This document shows, one piece after another, positions 1-11,563 of a stretch of 64,000 bases of DNA (within the stretch, counting starts at the first letter, position 1; the number at the start of each line of letters is the position of its first letter). The position numbers and the translations under genes are program-made. Under the pieces are notes generated by a model. It was not told the origin of the DNA. It saw only the letters and a program-made list of their open reading frames with translations, and did not search any database. This stretch comes from Cymodocea nodosa (lineage: Eukaryota > Streptophyta > Magnoliopsida > Alismatales > Cymodoceaceae): contig CM072345.1 in assembly GCA_036874045.1 (NCBI GenBank), forward strand, positions 14,166,001 through 14,230,000, written 5' to 3'.

Positions 1-241
1 TGAAACCTATTTAGACATTCAACTGTACGCTGGACTTCATCTACCGCATTGAGGAACTTGTTGGCATCAACTGGATCACCATCCCAAATCAATGATTCAT
101 CAGATTCCCAGACAAGGATATCATACTTCACAATGTTGAAGCGCTTCTCCATATTAGTTCGCTTAATGACTTCCGAAGGTCTCTGGTCCACCATGTACGG
201 GAAATTGAATGCTGCCATTTGCACAATATCCCAAAAAGCAA
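1..241 (-). CDS. EXO70: EXO70-like exocyst subunit, partial exon at window edge
   Basis: Read on the minus strand, one frame is open from position 241 to the window edge and continues beyond it. It contains the stretch ILVWESDESLIWDGDP followed by a helix like KFLNAVDEVQRT. That resembles the N-terminal region of plant EXO70 proteins of the E/B type, where a WE..SmIWDsgP motif is followed by an AVDEvrrL helix. EXO70 is an exocyst subunit that tethers secretory vesicles to the plasma membrane. A good splice acceptor (pyrimidine run then CAG) lies at 242-244, so this looks like an internal exon; an ATG at 216-218 is an alternative start. Many EXO70 genes have a single exon, and the residues before the motif (AFNFPYMVDQRP) are not typical, so the family call is tentative. 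Confidence 0.42.
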
Positions 242-1450
242 CTGAGCAAAACAACAAGCAGATGATATGCACCAGATTGATTCCCTAGTTGTATGAATAA
301 GCTTCGACAGTTGATAAAAAACAGACAAATGACACAAGATGCATGTTCTCTCACAAATAATTTTAAGATTTCAAACGGCAACAAGAAGTTCTATTCTCCC
401 CCTCTAATTTTAGGTGAAAAGAAGATCACCACGGTGGGATGTTCGATCCAAGAGTCTAGCTCCACAAAAGTAAATCCTGTCTTCTCCAATCTAAAGTTTC
501 CGATAGACGGTAAAAGAAGTGAAATGGAAAGCTCCTACAAGACAAACATAAGGAAGTCATTCAACATGAAATGTCAAAAAGAAAATTTTAAAACTTGCAT
601 ACATATCGAGGAATCAATCAGTCACAAACTTGTTGGTAGTAAATATGGAAACAAATTTAGGAGTATTAGAATAAATCACAATTGTATCTTTCTATCTCCC
701 AGAATACGGAAACATGCACCGATGAAATAGATTAAACACTGGATTCAAAGCAGTAGCAACTTATTCATGAATGATCCCAAAAATTCAAAAGAGGAGTAAA
801 GGACAAGCTGAAGCTGCATCAAAATTTAGCCTAGACAGACAACCTCAGCACAAAAAAGGAAAATAAGGCCTCCTGCCTCCAAATTTCTAAAACATGACAA
901 AATCTAAAATAAAGCTTCACATAGAAGGAGGAGGAGGAGGCGAATTCTCAGTCCAGCGAAAAGAAAGGGAGCAACAGCAAGTCTGGTTTAAACATCGAGG
1001 TCGTTAACTTGCAAAAAATGTGACGACAACGCCCAGATGAAAGGTCCTATATGAAACAACAGCAAGCGTATACGTGGGAATTGCACAAAATTGGAGAATC
1101 GAAACTTTTCTTCTTCAAACAAACCAGGAGAGATGGTTGATCCGACCTGATCCTTGCAGTTGTAGAGCTGTCGGTAGAAGACTCGAAAGAACGCTAGGTT
1201 TGTGTGGAGAAGAGGAGATGATCTTCCTCCAGCGCGATCTCCAACACCAGCGATTAGGGAATCCAGAGTTGAGGACGACTACAGAAGTCTCTTCTCTCCA
1301 CATTTGTCAACAAAACCACATCCCTCCTTCCATGCCTGGAGAGTAATGGCGTTTCCAGTCTTAGAGCTGTGGAGCCCAGCAACCTTTGAAATCTCCTCTT
1401 CTAGAGTTTTAAATGGCTGGTTTGGAAGACGTGGGTTATTTGACTAGATC
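242..1450 (-). other. Probable upstream intron/leader of the EXO70-like gene; no supported coding
   Basis: No reading frame here could be linked by splicing to the exon at 1-241. The part from about 900 to 1345 is richer in G+C than its surroundings and could be a 5' leader exon for the minus-strand gene, but I see no start codon with a credible frame. The short ORFs on both strands look like chance. Confidence 0.25.
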
Positions 1451-2297
1451 ACCTCGTCAAAACATGATATATCCAGGAAAAATATCCGAGAAGCCCTCAA
1501 CAAACAAGGGAAATTAGCTACGATCTTGAATCTCCTCTGGTGATACATGCCTTTCTGCCTTTGAACAAAAATGTGAAGATGACGGAATCACGAACGACGT
1601 ATGGAAAATTATAGAATTATCCATGTACGATGATATAATAGAATAATCGACAGGGTGCTGTGCCGAAAGAAACCCGTAAAAAAATAATAAGATATATTTT
1701 CACTTCTGTTTGACCCAAAAAACTTATTTATTACCGCATTAATGTTGGAAGTTGGAAATTTTCTTGTAGAAGACGACAACTTATTTTTTTTATTTTTCCA
1801 TTCGAATATATGAATCGTTCAACCATCTGCCTTAGACAAAAGAAGGAAAGAATGTGGACATCGAGATCATTCTTCTAAGGCCAACACGGTTTGGTTCAAC
1901 CACGCGGAGCAGCGTGTGATCTTTAACCATGGTTGGTTGGTGATAATATTAGGATTTGAATTTGAGTATTTTTTGTAGCAATGATGAAGATTAAATTAAA
2001 ACCCCAACCACGTCACCACAGCTGTGACGAAATCTGTACTTCTTCGTTTTTCAATGTATATAAAGCAAATAAAAAATAAAAAAAAAATTGTTTGCTTACC
2101 TGACAACTGGTGATCAAACATCAAATGGTACTACCATACACGTTAAAAAGTCTCTTATGATTCCTTCGACCATACATTCGAATTATCTGAAAATTACATT
2201 TCCAATTAGGTAGTAAATTATTAAAATTGCAAAAAAAGTATTAGATGGTACAATAAACCTAATCTATCTACCGGTGAAAGTACCGACATATATATTA

Positions 2298-2327
2298 AAA
2301 GAAGAAGAAGAAGAAGAATAAGAAGAA
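2298..2327. repeat. (GAA)n microsatellite, imperfect
   Basis: Six uninterrupted GAA units from 2301 to 2318, followed by an imperfect continuation. Confidence 0.85.
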
Positions 2328-5195
2328 TGGCTTTTAAATTTAGGTAATATATTATATTAAAATCAATTACAATAAATTTAATCCAGGACATTGACAATTC
2401 TATCAGATTTTGACTTTGCACAAAGATCATTATCGTGTTCATCAGAGGCTCTCACTTGGACCTTGTGATGTACACGAAGATGTGAGGACCACAAGAATGT
2501 TGGACGATGAGTTTGGCGGAAGAAGCACCATGGATGGGAAGGAAAACTCAAGCAACATCATCCATTAAAGAGATGATAATAATTTCCTATTAATGATTCT
2601 AACAGAACTGTGACTCTTGGTGTTCATTACTCTCTTATTGTCTCTTTATGATTTGTTAACGTTTCAACTGGAGAAGGCAGGAATGACCTCCTCCCCGCTT
2701 TGGTTGTTGGGGGGCATCTTCTTCCAAGTTCAAATATTACGATTATATCATTTCCAAGCAACATTAATAATGTTCGTAAAATTATACCTTCAACAAATCT
2801 GACTGCAGAAGCTCAACTCTGCAATATTACTTCTTGCAGAAAAATTAACAAGCTAGGACTGCAACCACTTGGCAACCATTCAACGTTCACAATTTGTTTG
2901 GAATTGGAACAGAGAAGGGCTCATGTTTGAGGGATCTGAACATAGATTACGGCAAGAATTTCATCTTAAAGACTCGTAGTTGTTAACAAATAAAAATACC
3001 ATACATTCTTATTCTTATCTTAAGATTTAGATACATTAGTTTAAAATCTGTAGATAGTAAAGATTATATCTGAAATAAATAAATATTTATTTTAGATATA
3101 ATGGTTTTTCTGATAAATTTTAAATTATTTTAAACGAAGTTTCTTGGTTAGGGACTATGAGATGGGATAATTATCTGCCCCATACACATTCGTATTTTTG
3201 GTATTTTCTAATATTGATCAATTATGTTTCTTTCTTTATAAAATGATATAATAATACTGTTTCGTAATTTAAAAGATAATCAAATTTGACATAGCGGCCG
3301 CGTTACGGTTACCACATTTTTTTATAAATATCCAAGCCGCAAGCGGTAAAATTTCGGTACACACAAGGATATTTTTGACATCGCACAAATATTCAGTTCC
3401 ATACACGCTTTATAACCACAAACACCTTTCTTGATAATAAAGATAATAATGTTAAGTGAAATACCAAGAAAACGTCCCTACTCCACTACGTACCGATAAT
3501 GAAGAAGAATTAGATATGTAAATAAGTCGCGCTGTGCTAGTTTGATATGATTTAAATTGTATTTTACGTTATTTGTGTTGAAATATGTCATGTTAAGAAA
3601 AATAAGTTGTTAAGTGTAATTCATGCTTTATAATTCGTTCATGTTAGAATTATATAGTTTAATTATAGTGAATTGTGTTGAGCTATATTTTTCAATTATT
3701 AATTATAAAATAATATGCTAAATCTATAAAGTTTAGAAATATACATTAAAATTGATATATCATTTACAAAAATAGTTATTAATTTTAGTATACATTTTTA
3801 AAATTTAACATAACAATTTTATAGTAATATATCAAAATTATGTCATATTAACTCACATATTCAAATTAGGTTATACTCACATAACTTAATTTCACTAGAT
3901 GGTAATAATCTTAACATGATTTGAAAAATTATATCTTTGTTGAGCTTAAGACTTAATTGATATCTTTGAGAAGAATTTGGTGTTATTAAGGTTGCATGAT
4001 TTATCTTGTGTTCTATGATTTTCTTTTTTAGAGTTTTTTTTGTATGCTTAGAAAACGATCGGGAAAGGAAAATGAGGAAAATAAAAAAATAATGGAAAAA
4101 TAAAATGATGATAAATTTTTCTTCTAATATTTGTGCATTTAACAAAAAATAATATTAATTAAAATTTAGATATTTGTGAACTTAGATGGAAAATGATGGA
4201 AATTAGTACTTGGATTTTTGTGCATATAATAAAAAATGACAAAATTTTAATTTTATGCAATAATTAATTTTACAAACTAAAACTTACTAAATAAATAAAT
4301 CATTAACCAATTTTGCTAGGTGATGTACTAATTAAGCACATGACAGAAAATTAAAACTTACATATAACATAATAAAAACATTGTTTATAATATTCATCCT
4401 TTTAATTCATTTCCTTGTTTTCTTACAAAATAGATTTTTTTTTTATAAAAAAAAAGTCATTATTTTATTTTTATGTCCTTTGTCATTTTGTTTCATCATT
4501 GTTTTATTTTATTTTTTCCTCCTGCTATTTATTTGTCTCTCTCTTTTTTACCCTCGTTTCTCTTTACATTTATTTTTTCCTTTTCTTTTTCTTATTTTCC
4601 ATTTTCCTTTCATTTTCATTCTCGTATATATTTTTTCGTCTTGCTTCTTTCCTCTCTGTGTGATGTGAGCAACTGACGCAACAATAGTCGACAACATCAA
4701 AAGCAGGAGGAGACGAAAAGAGACGATGCAAGTGGTGAAGGACGAACGATGTATGGGCAGTAGTGGACAATCAACGGCAATAGCGGTGGTGTAAGGATGA
4801 TCGAGAACGATCGACAATAACAATGACAACGGTAGAGACAAGTGATTAAACTCGTTAAGTTCAGATGATCGACAGTAGTAATCTCAAAGGATGATCGATT
4901 ATAGAAGATTTTTCAGAAATAGTAAGTTTTTGGAGAGTTCACCTTTACATGCTGGAAATTGTTGAAATTTCTTTTGACTTCGCACCAATGCAGCGTTTTC
5001 GGGGCATAAATTCCCGTTACCGCAAAAGATGATGGAACTGTAGAGTTTTTATTATGATGGTGGTTTCACAAACAATATTGTACTTTTATCCAATCCATCC
5101 ATCATTTTGCAAATAAGAATACTATAGATGATTATTTCTGTTGGAGTACACATGTCTGTACAATTTCAGCAATAGACAATGAAGATCTTGTAAAG

Positions 5196-5227
5196 AAAAA
5201 AAAAAAAATATATATATATATATATAT
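5196..5227. repeat. poly-A plus (TA)n microsatellite
   Basis: Thirteen A residues followed directly by about ten TA units. Confidence 0.9.
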
Positions 5228-5697
5228 CTGCCGCGTTATAGACTACAGACATGATATATTGATATTTCGTACATGTCCGTACCATTTCTTAAGTATTATT
5301 TACCTTCTTTTTCCAGCGAGCAAGCGTGACGACCGTGCCGGGAAGAGGAACTGACGTCATCATCCACCAACATATATTCTACTCGTAAATAATAATTTAA
5401 AGTAGCCTTTACTGTTATTAACATCTTCTCGTTAATCATACATCTTATTGTTAATTAAAAAATTTACATTCTCTGCATCCTACATGTGCGCATTAATTGG
5501 AATAATGCTATTATAATTACCAGGATGCAGCCACATGTATACGAACACATATATTATTATTCTCCCCGATCCATATGCTTTATTATTAGATATTAGAGAG
5601 TTATTCAAATCGTCTAATATTATTAAATCATATTCCATTTAATTTGTTATTCATACCTTTCGTCATCTGTAATAAAATGAGGGGAAAAATAAAAGAC

Positions 5698-5712
5698 GGG
5701 GGGGGGGGGGGG
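5698..5712. repeat. poly-G homopolymer
   Basis: Fifteen consecutive G residues, about 270 bases before the remnant of the RPK2-like gene. The exact length may be uncertain because homopolymers are prone to sequencing error. Confidence 0.8.
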
Positions 5713-5979
5713 AAGCACACAAGGAAAAGGCGAGAAGAAGCGCAACCACCGCAGCAGCAGAAGACGTGATTCTCTTTTCTTCATCGGCAATCCCCCCTCC
5801 CCCACCCCACTTTTTCTTCCCCTTCCGATCCGCCTAGGGTTCGGGAGTGTTTAAGTCGATCCAGTGGAGAAGGGGCAACGCCGCCGTCTATCGAAGACGC
5901 TGACCCTCAGTCTCCTCCTCCTCTCGCCTTCCACTGGCGACTCTGTTCGACGGAGCGGGATCCAGAGTTTCCGCCGAGG

Positions 5980-7685
5980 GTGAGATCGGCACTGCTGCAG
6001 TTCAAGGGCGCCATCACCTCTGATTCCTTCCGGCCTCCTCTCCTGATTGACGGACTTTCCTGCCTCTGATCATTGCTGGCAGCAGGGGGTTTCCTGCGAC
6101 TCCGAATCTAGGGTTTCGTTTCTGAATATCTCTGGCTTGGGGTGGGTCGGTTCCTACGCTTGCCAGTTCACCCGGTCGGATCCGTTCCGGGACGGTCGTT
6201 GCTCCGATCCGGAGGTGACATTGGGAGGGAGGATTTCACAGGCGATCGGAGGGGTTAAGGGGTTGAAGATTCTGGTCTTTCCGTTTCATGGTTTCGAGGG
6301 TGGGATTCCGGATGGGCTTGAGGAATTGGAGGTGGTTGATCTCCAGGGGAATGGGTTGTCGGGAGCACTTCCATCGAGGCTTGGGGCACACCTGAGAGCT
6401 GTTGGACTTGGGTTTAACCGGTTCAGTGGAGAGATCCCGGCCAATACCTTTGAGTGGCATCACAGTCCGACGTCAGAGTGCCATTGGGAATCCAAGGTTT
6501 GATTCTTGACTTCTAGTTTCTCTATCTGGTCCACCAGCGGATATGCAACGCCTTGACGGAGGATCTATGTCTGATAGTGCATCTCTACCTGTGAACTCAT
6601 CTTCCAATTATGGCTCTACTAGATTTACCTCTATCGAAATTGCTTCCATAGCTTCTGCAACGGCCATTGTGTCTGTTCTTTTAGCTCTAATATTTATCTA
6701 TATATACACAAGGAAATGTGCTCCAAGTCCTAGAGGTCGGGCATCTGGAAGGAAGGTCACGATTTTCGACGATATTGGAGTCCCTGTGACCTATGAAAGT
6801 GTTGTACGATCAACTGGGGGCTTTAATGCATCAAACTGCATTGGAAGTGGAGGCTTTGGTGCCACTTACAAGGCAGAGATTGCACCTGGTGTTGTAGTTG
6901 CCGTCAAGAGGCTTTCTGTGGGTAGGATCCAAGGTGACCCACAGTTTCGTGCAGAAGTGAAGACACTCGGGAGATTACGTCATCAGAATCTTGTAACTCT
7001 TATTGGATTTCATTGTAGTGAATCTGAGATGTTTCTAATATATAATTACCTTCCTGGAGGTAATCTAGAAAGGTTTATACAGGACAGGACCAAGAGATGT
7101 GTTGACTGGCGGATGCTTCACAAGATTGCTTTAGATGTAGCTTGTGCTCTTGCTTATCTGCATGATCGTTGTGATCCTCGTATACTTCATCGAGATGTGA
7201 AGCCAAGCAATATTTTGTTAGATAATGAATATAATGCATATCTCTCAGATTTTGGATTAGCTAGACTTCTTGGCAACTCTGAAACACATGCCACTACCGG
7301 TGTTGCAGGAACTTTTGGCTATGTTGCACCTGAGTATGCAATGACTTGTCGTGTTTCTGATAAGGCTGATGTATATAGTTACGGTGTTGTGCTGTTGGAG
7401 TTGATTTCAAATAAGAAGGCCTTAGATCCTTCTTTCTCTCCTTATGGAAATGGTTTCAACATTGTAGGTTGGGCTCATATGTTGCTTAGAAGGGGCTGTG
7501 CACAAGAATTTTTCATGGAGGGGCTTTGGGATGAAGGTCCACATGATGATTTGGTAGGCATCCTACACTTGGGTATTACTTGCACCGATGAATCTTTATC
7601 CACAAGACCTACAATGAAGAATGTTGTGCAGCGGCTCAAACAAATTCAACCTCGGGTTTTTGCCAATACCACACTAATGGTTTAA
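5980..7685 (+). pseudogene. RPK2/TOAD2-type LRR receptor kinase with deleted LRR domain and disrupted frame
   Basis: The locus keeps the two ends of an RPK2-type receptor kinase. At 5980-6045 one frame reads an LRR N-terminal cap (ALLQFKGAITS). From about 6050 the cap continues in another frame (SDHCWQQGVSCDSESRV) into the first LRR units (GFEGGIP, VVDLQGNGLSGALPSRL, GLGFNRFSGEIP). Around 6448-6480 the sequence jumps to the end of the ectodomain (AIGNPRFDS, the usual GNP..C motif after the last LRR), now in a third frame. The next codon is TGA at 6507-6509, where the family normally has Cys. Full-length RPK2 proteins have roughly 1,100 or more residues and about 20 LRRs; here some 500-600 residues are missing (family size from memory). 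I see no credible signal peptide or start ATG. The full receptor cannot be made. Confidence 0.85.
6543..7685 (+). CDS. Intact transmembrane plus kinase part of the RPK2-like gene (380 aa)
   Basis: This is the undamaged 3' portion of the locus and could be translated alone from the ATG at 6543. It has a short Ser-rich juxtamembrane region, one membrane helix (residues about 31-55, conserved [17 protein letters not shown] as in RPK2), and a complete Ser/Thr kinase domain. Visible kinase features: glycine loop GSGGFGAT (101-108), catalytic Lys122 in [14 protein letters not shown] with HRD at 216-218, DFGLARLL with DFG at 236-238, and APE at 262-264. No key residue is missing. RPK2 kinases act at the plasma membrane in anther development and CLE-peptide/meristem signalling. 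This version lacks a ligand-binding ectodomain, so it is either a dead relic or a CORYNE-like membrane kinase. The open, family-like kinase frame suggests recent decay or retained selection. Confidence 0.7.
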   Translation: MQRLDGGSMSDSASLPVNSSSNYGSTRFTSIEIASIASATAIVSVLLALIFIYIYTRKCAPSPRGRASGRKVTIFDDIGVPVTYESVVRSTGGFNASNCIGSGGFGATYKAEIAPGVVVAVKRLSVGRIQGDPQFRAEVKTLGRLRHQNLVTLIGFHCSESEMFLIYNYLPGGNLERFIQDRTKRCVDWRMLHKIALDVACALAYLHDRCDPRILHRDVKPSNILLDNEYNAYLSDFGLARLLGNSETHATTGVAGTFGYVAPEYAMTCRVSDKADVYSYGVVLLELISNKKALDPSFSPYGNGFNIVGWAHMLLRRGCAQEFFMEGLWDEGPHDDLVGILHLGITCTDESLSTRPTMKNVVQRLKQIQPRVFANTTLMV

Positions 7686-10600
7686 TGAATCCCTTCCATG
7701 GAAAACGTAAGTTTTATGTACTTTTCATTTCAAGTCTTGCCCAACTAAATAAAATCTCATTTATGCTATAGCCCAAATCACCAAAAAGTTTTCACTGTTT
7801 GCCATATATTTTGAATTATCAAAAATTTTGTTTCATTTTTCTTGTCTTTATTTAATTCTTTCTGATATCTATTTTCTTGTAATTTCTTCTCGATTCTAGA
7901 TATTTCTTGTAAGTTAAGAAGGATCTATTTACGTGTGTTCATTTAGAAATTTCATGTTTCCTTGTAACCTTTGTTAGAATAGTGTCACATTGGTGGTGTA
8001 GGGACTAAATTTGAGATTAATATATAAAAAATCCTTTCATTCAATGCTAATTGATTTTGACTAAAACTTCATATGGTATTAGATTAGATTCATGCATATC
8101 TACACAATCTAAAATAGAAAAAGAATACTTGTAGTCATATGATAAGTCACAAGGAAGAATGTTTTAGTAGTCTCAAATCAGTGTAGGGACTAAATATGTG
8201 ACTAATATATAATAAATCTCTCCATTCAATGGCAATTGACTTTGAGTTAGAATTTCACAGTTTTCATTTTCATATATTTGAACTTTTTTTTTCAGTTTCT
8301 CTGATGAGAGAATAATTCATAAAAAGCATTACATGTATCGCTACTATGGAAGCAATGTCTATCAATGATATTTGGCAGGCTATTATGTGTTCCATAACTA
8401 ACTTCTGATAGTGAGAAGTTGAAATTGTACAAAGGTGAGTTGTGGTCAGAACGCTCAAAGTAACATCTGGATATCCTTGTTTACAAATCACAGGTTGGAA
8501 GCAGTGTTGTTACTAGAGTTTGTGTTACCTGGTGGTGTCACTAGGAAGTTTTCTTGGTGATACCTACACATATAGGATATTTTCCATTCTTCTTCTATGG
8601 TGATGCTACAAGGGGGTGGCATGGTGACTAGAAGAGGCACATAGCAGGGCACAATTGTAAGACACATGAGGGACGGGTCCACATGAAAGTGGGTGGTGGT
8701 GATAGAGAGGGCAGTTGAGGTTGGGGGGAGGGGGGGGTGGCTGGGTCAGGATAAAGGGCTGACTGATGAGAAGTGTAGGTTTTTAGGGAAAATCTTGGTT
8801 AGACTCATAATGCCACTGAATATAATATGATACTAAACCATGAACATATATATATCCATGTCCATGCACATTATAGATGGGTGGAGCTGACAACAATTGG
8901 GCCATGGCAGTGATCATATGCAGTATTGTTTATATTATTTAATGTTCCTAGAATATTAAGTTGATATCTGTCTTGGTCCCCAATATCCAGAACTGCAATC
9001 TAGTTGTGCTTGCTTGCAAATTGTGCTTTGCCTTTGTTAGAAGTACTTTTTCAGTACCCTCGTATTGTTTTGTTTTTCTAGTTACTCTGAGCTGACAAAT
9101 CAGACAATTATATTTGTTCTCTCTAAATAATTTTTATTCTTTCTTTTTCAATAATATCAAGTTGGTTTTTTCTGCTTAGAAAATATCAGGTTGATTTCTT
9201 GCTCTTTCAAAAAGGTTGGTTTCTTCTTCTTTTCGATTTCTTGACAACATGAATAAACCAAAAGAAATGGTGTGCTTGGCCCTTCCTCCTTGTTTTTAGA
9301 AGGAAAGGTTTGAATTCTTATTAACTGAAAATAAGATACATCCAGAAGGTTAGGTCTAAATGGATGCACTACGCAATGGGTATCTAATTCGTGGTTTTTT
9401 AGTGAGAACTTTATTTCGTGTGAGATAATAATCTGTCAGGAAAATAACTGGGAAAATTGTTGTCTGCAGGCTGAATTGGTCTGTTGCTTTCTGCTCGAGA
9501 GCATTTGCAAGCGAAATTCCATTCCCTTTTGTCTCGGGGGAAAAAAACAACAGATATGATGGAATGGTTGGTATTTCTTAGGAGGGTTCTCTGCAAGGTA
9601 ATTTTGAGAAATATAGGCTGCTCCTGCCATAAGCTGCTGCTAGCTTTCCATTGCATATGGCTTGACACAAGTATATGCATTTCGAGGAATTCGAAATGGA
9701 CTTTATGTTAGAATGAAAAGTATTTGGTGTGATGTCTTATAGGTATCAACAAGATAATGCAGTTAAATTTTTTTGCTTCGTTTTGAGAAAAGATATCGAT
9801 CTAAGCAAAAATATTATTATTATACAAAATCAAGTATCCTGTACCTTCCTTTTCTGCTACATGCGTCATGAGAAAAATCAATGGTGAATCATTTGGGTGA
9901 TTGATGGTTTCTTCATAGATCTGTGCCCCTTCGCTTATCATTTGGGTTTGCATGTATTTCAAAAAAATTCCAGTACTGTTGCTTCGTTCCCTTGATGTTT
10001 TTCTTTTCTCGGTTCAGATCTACTGAATTCAAGATGTATAGAGTCAAATTATCGGCGGTACACTGGATTTCTCCATGTGTTATGGGGGAAGGTCCTTCTG
10101 TCCCAAAATCATGGTTTCCAATCCCACGGACTGAGTTGAACCTGCGATCTCCGCTTCGCCACTAAAGCCATGGCCGAGAAAGTACTGGAGTTTTGTCTTA
10201 TTTTTGGTCATAGGTTAATGAATAATGATTACAATGGTGTATTTTCACTTTTTTTTTTAAAGTTTTTATATTTCAATTGATAAAAATTCCTTATCGTGGT
10301 CTTTTAGAATTATTCGTCGATGATTTTTTAGACTCAGGAAAATCATTCTCATGTGAACATTGAGGTAGGTCTAGACCGTTTCCGATCGTAATTCCCATGT
10401 GAAAAGTATTTGATCAGATGCGAATCATTCCCATATGAACATTGACGATTCACATCTGATCGTAATGCACTGCTTCATTTATAATGGTCCAGTAATTATC
10501 AAGCTGGTGAAAGTCAACGGTGGTACGTGATCCAGGTCTGAATCTCGTAAACGAAAGATTTTTGACCTTGGGCTTCACCGTTCCAAATAAAAAATGCGGC

Positions 10601-11563
10601 TATGTATATAAGAGTGCGGTATGGCAAATGGAAGCGGCTGATGTTGTCATGTAAAGGCAGTGAAAAAGAAATATCGGAATGGATGATATTGCCCCAAGTA
10701 CATACAATGACTCGTATCATTCTTGTGATTTCCAGCACATTTCTGAGTTCCGAGAATTCTTACGCCTTTCTGTCTAACAGTAGATCTCAGAGTCAGGCTA
10801 TTATCTTAATTTAATACCATTATGCCAAAACAAATCTTACATCCTATATAAAAAAGGGTATATTCGTCCATTTCCTCCCTTACAAATTCTATTATTTCCT
10901 TTTGCAATTAAACTAAGTGTTCATGTAGTACTTTCATCATTATGAATATCATCCATATCAGATTAGGAGCTGAAGACGTTTGACATTGAATAATAATAAT
11001 GATAATGAAACCAAATTCAAAGTTGTCATTAAAAAACTATAGAATTTATAAAAAAACTATAGAACAGTTGAACTTTACCTCTCCTATAAGCTAAAGATAA
11101 GAATGTTTCAGGTTTATGTCCAAACAAAAATAATATTTTAGTAATCAAACAAAAACAATGTCAATATCAATATCAAAAAATGCATTTAGAAAAACAACAT
11201 GCAGTCAATGAAACCAAATTTGATCCTTTAACAAATGCCAGTAGACAATGCCAAAACAATACAAAACAAGTGTCTAAAGTACACCTGTAACAGCTTCAGT
11301 GACAAATGCCATGCAACTCTCTAAAAACAAAAATAAGAACTAAAAGTGGTAACAGTAGAGCACATAATCCTGTTCGAGAACCAGGAAATAAATGCAAATG
11401 ACGGGGCATAAGGTGAATTTCAAGAAATCAAAATCACCAACAGAGATAAGAGAGCAATTAGCTGACAAAGAAAAGGTTCAAGTCAATAAGAGAACTTATG
11501 ACAATAGAAAACACTTATTAGCTATCGAGAGGGCAGATGCACTAAACGTCAGCAAAGATCCTT
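7686..11563. other. Spacer between RPK2-like locus and TOM5; no supported gene
   Basis: Includes the 3' flank of the kinase gene, a duplicated 78-bp segment and the 3' flank of TOM5. Short frames at 9411-9711 and 9923-10165 show no domain, codon bias or splice logic. A tRNA-like patch near 10070-10160 on the minus strand was examined and rejected. Confidence 0.6.
7997..8258. repeat. Imperfect direct duplication, two ~78-bp copies 184 bp apart
   Basis: Copy one (about 7997-8074) and copy two (about 8181-8258) share the order: GTAGGGACTAAAT, a TAATATATAA motif, then CATTCAATG.(C/T)AATTGA and a TTTGA.T.A.AA.TTCA end. The TATATAA motif followed by a pyrimidine-rich tract looks promoter-like and may come from an LTR-type mobile element, but I see no complete element around it. 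Confidence 0.6.

Larger units (their letters stand above)
1451..5690. other. AT-rich intergenic spacer
   Basis: About 4.2 kb of AT-rich sequence without a supportable gene. Reading frames near 4381-4841 are low-complexity T/C-rich (Phe/Leu/Ser on plus) or the reverse, which is typical of noncoding DNA. It contains a GAA-type microsatellite, a poly-A/(TA)n run and, at its right end, a poly-G run. Confidence 0.7.

Noticed and set aside
3290-3310. NotI-like GCGGCCGC site suggesting vector sequence
   Set aside because: The flanks are ordinary AT-rich plant DNA with no vector features; a single 8-base site is expected by chance.
4381-4841. Overlapping hydrophobic ORFs on plus and basic ORFs on minus
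   Set aside because: They are translations of T/C-rich low-complexity DNA in several frames at once, with no start context or domain.
8700-8745. G-rich tract that might form a quadruplex
   Set aside because: G runs are irregular and not near a promoter or gene boundary; no support for function.
10070-10165. tRNA- or SINE-like patch (minus strand TAGTGGCGAAG ... GGTTCAACTC)
   Set aside because: A-box and B-box resemblance is weak, and no cloverleaf with paired acceptor arms can be formed.
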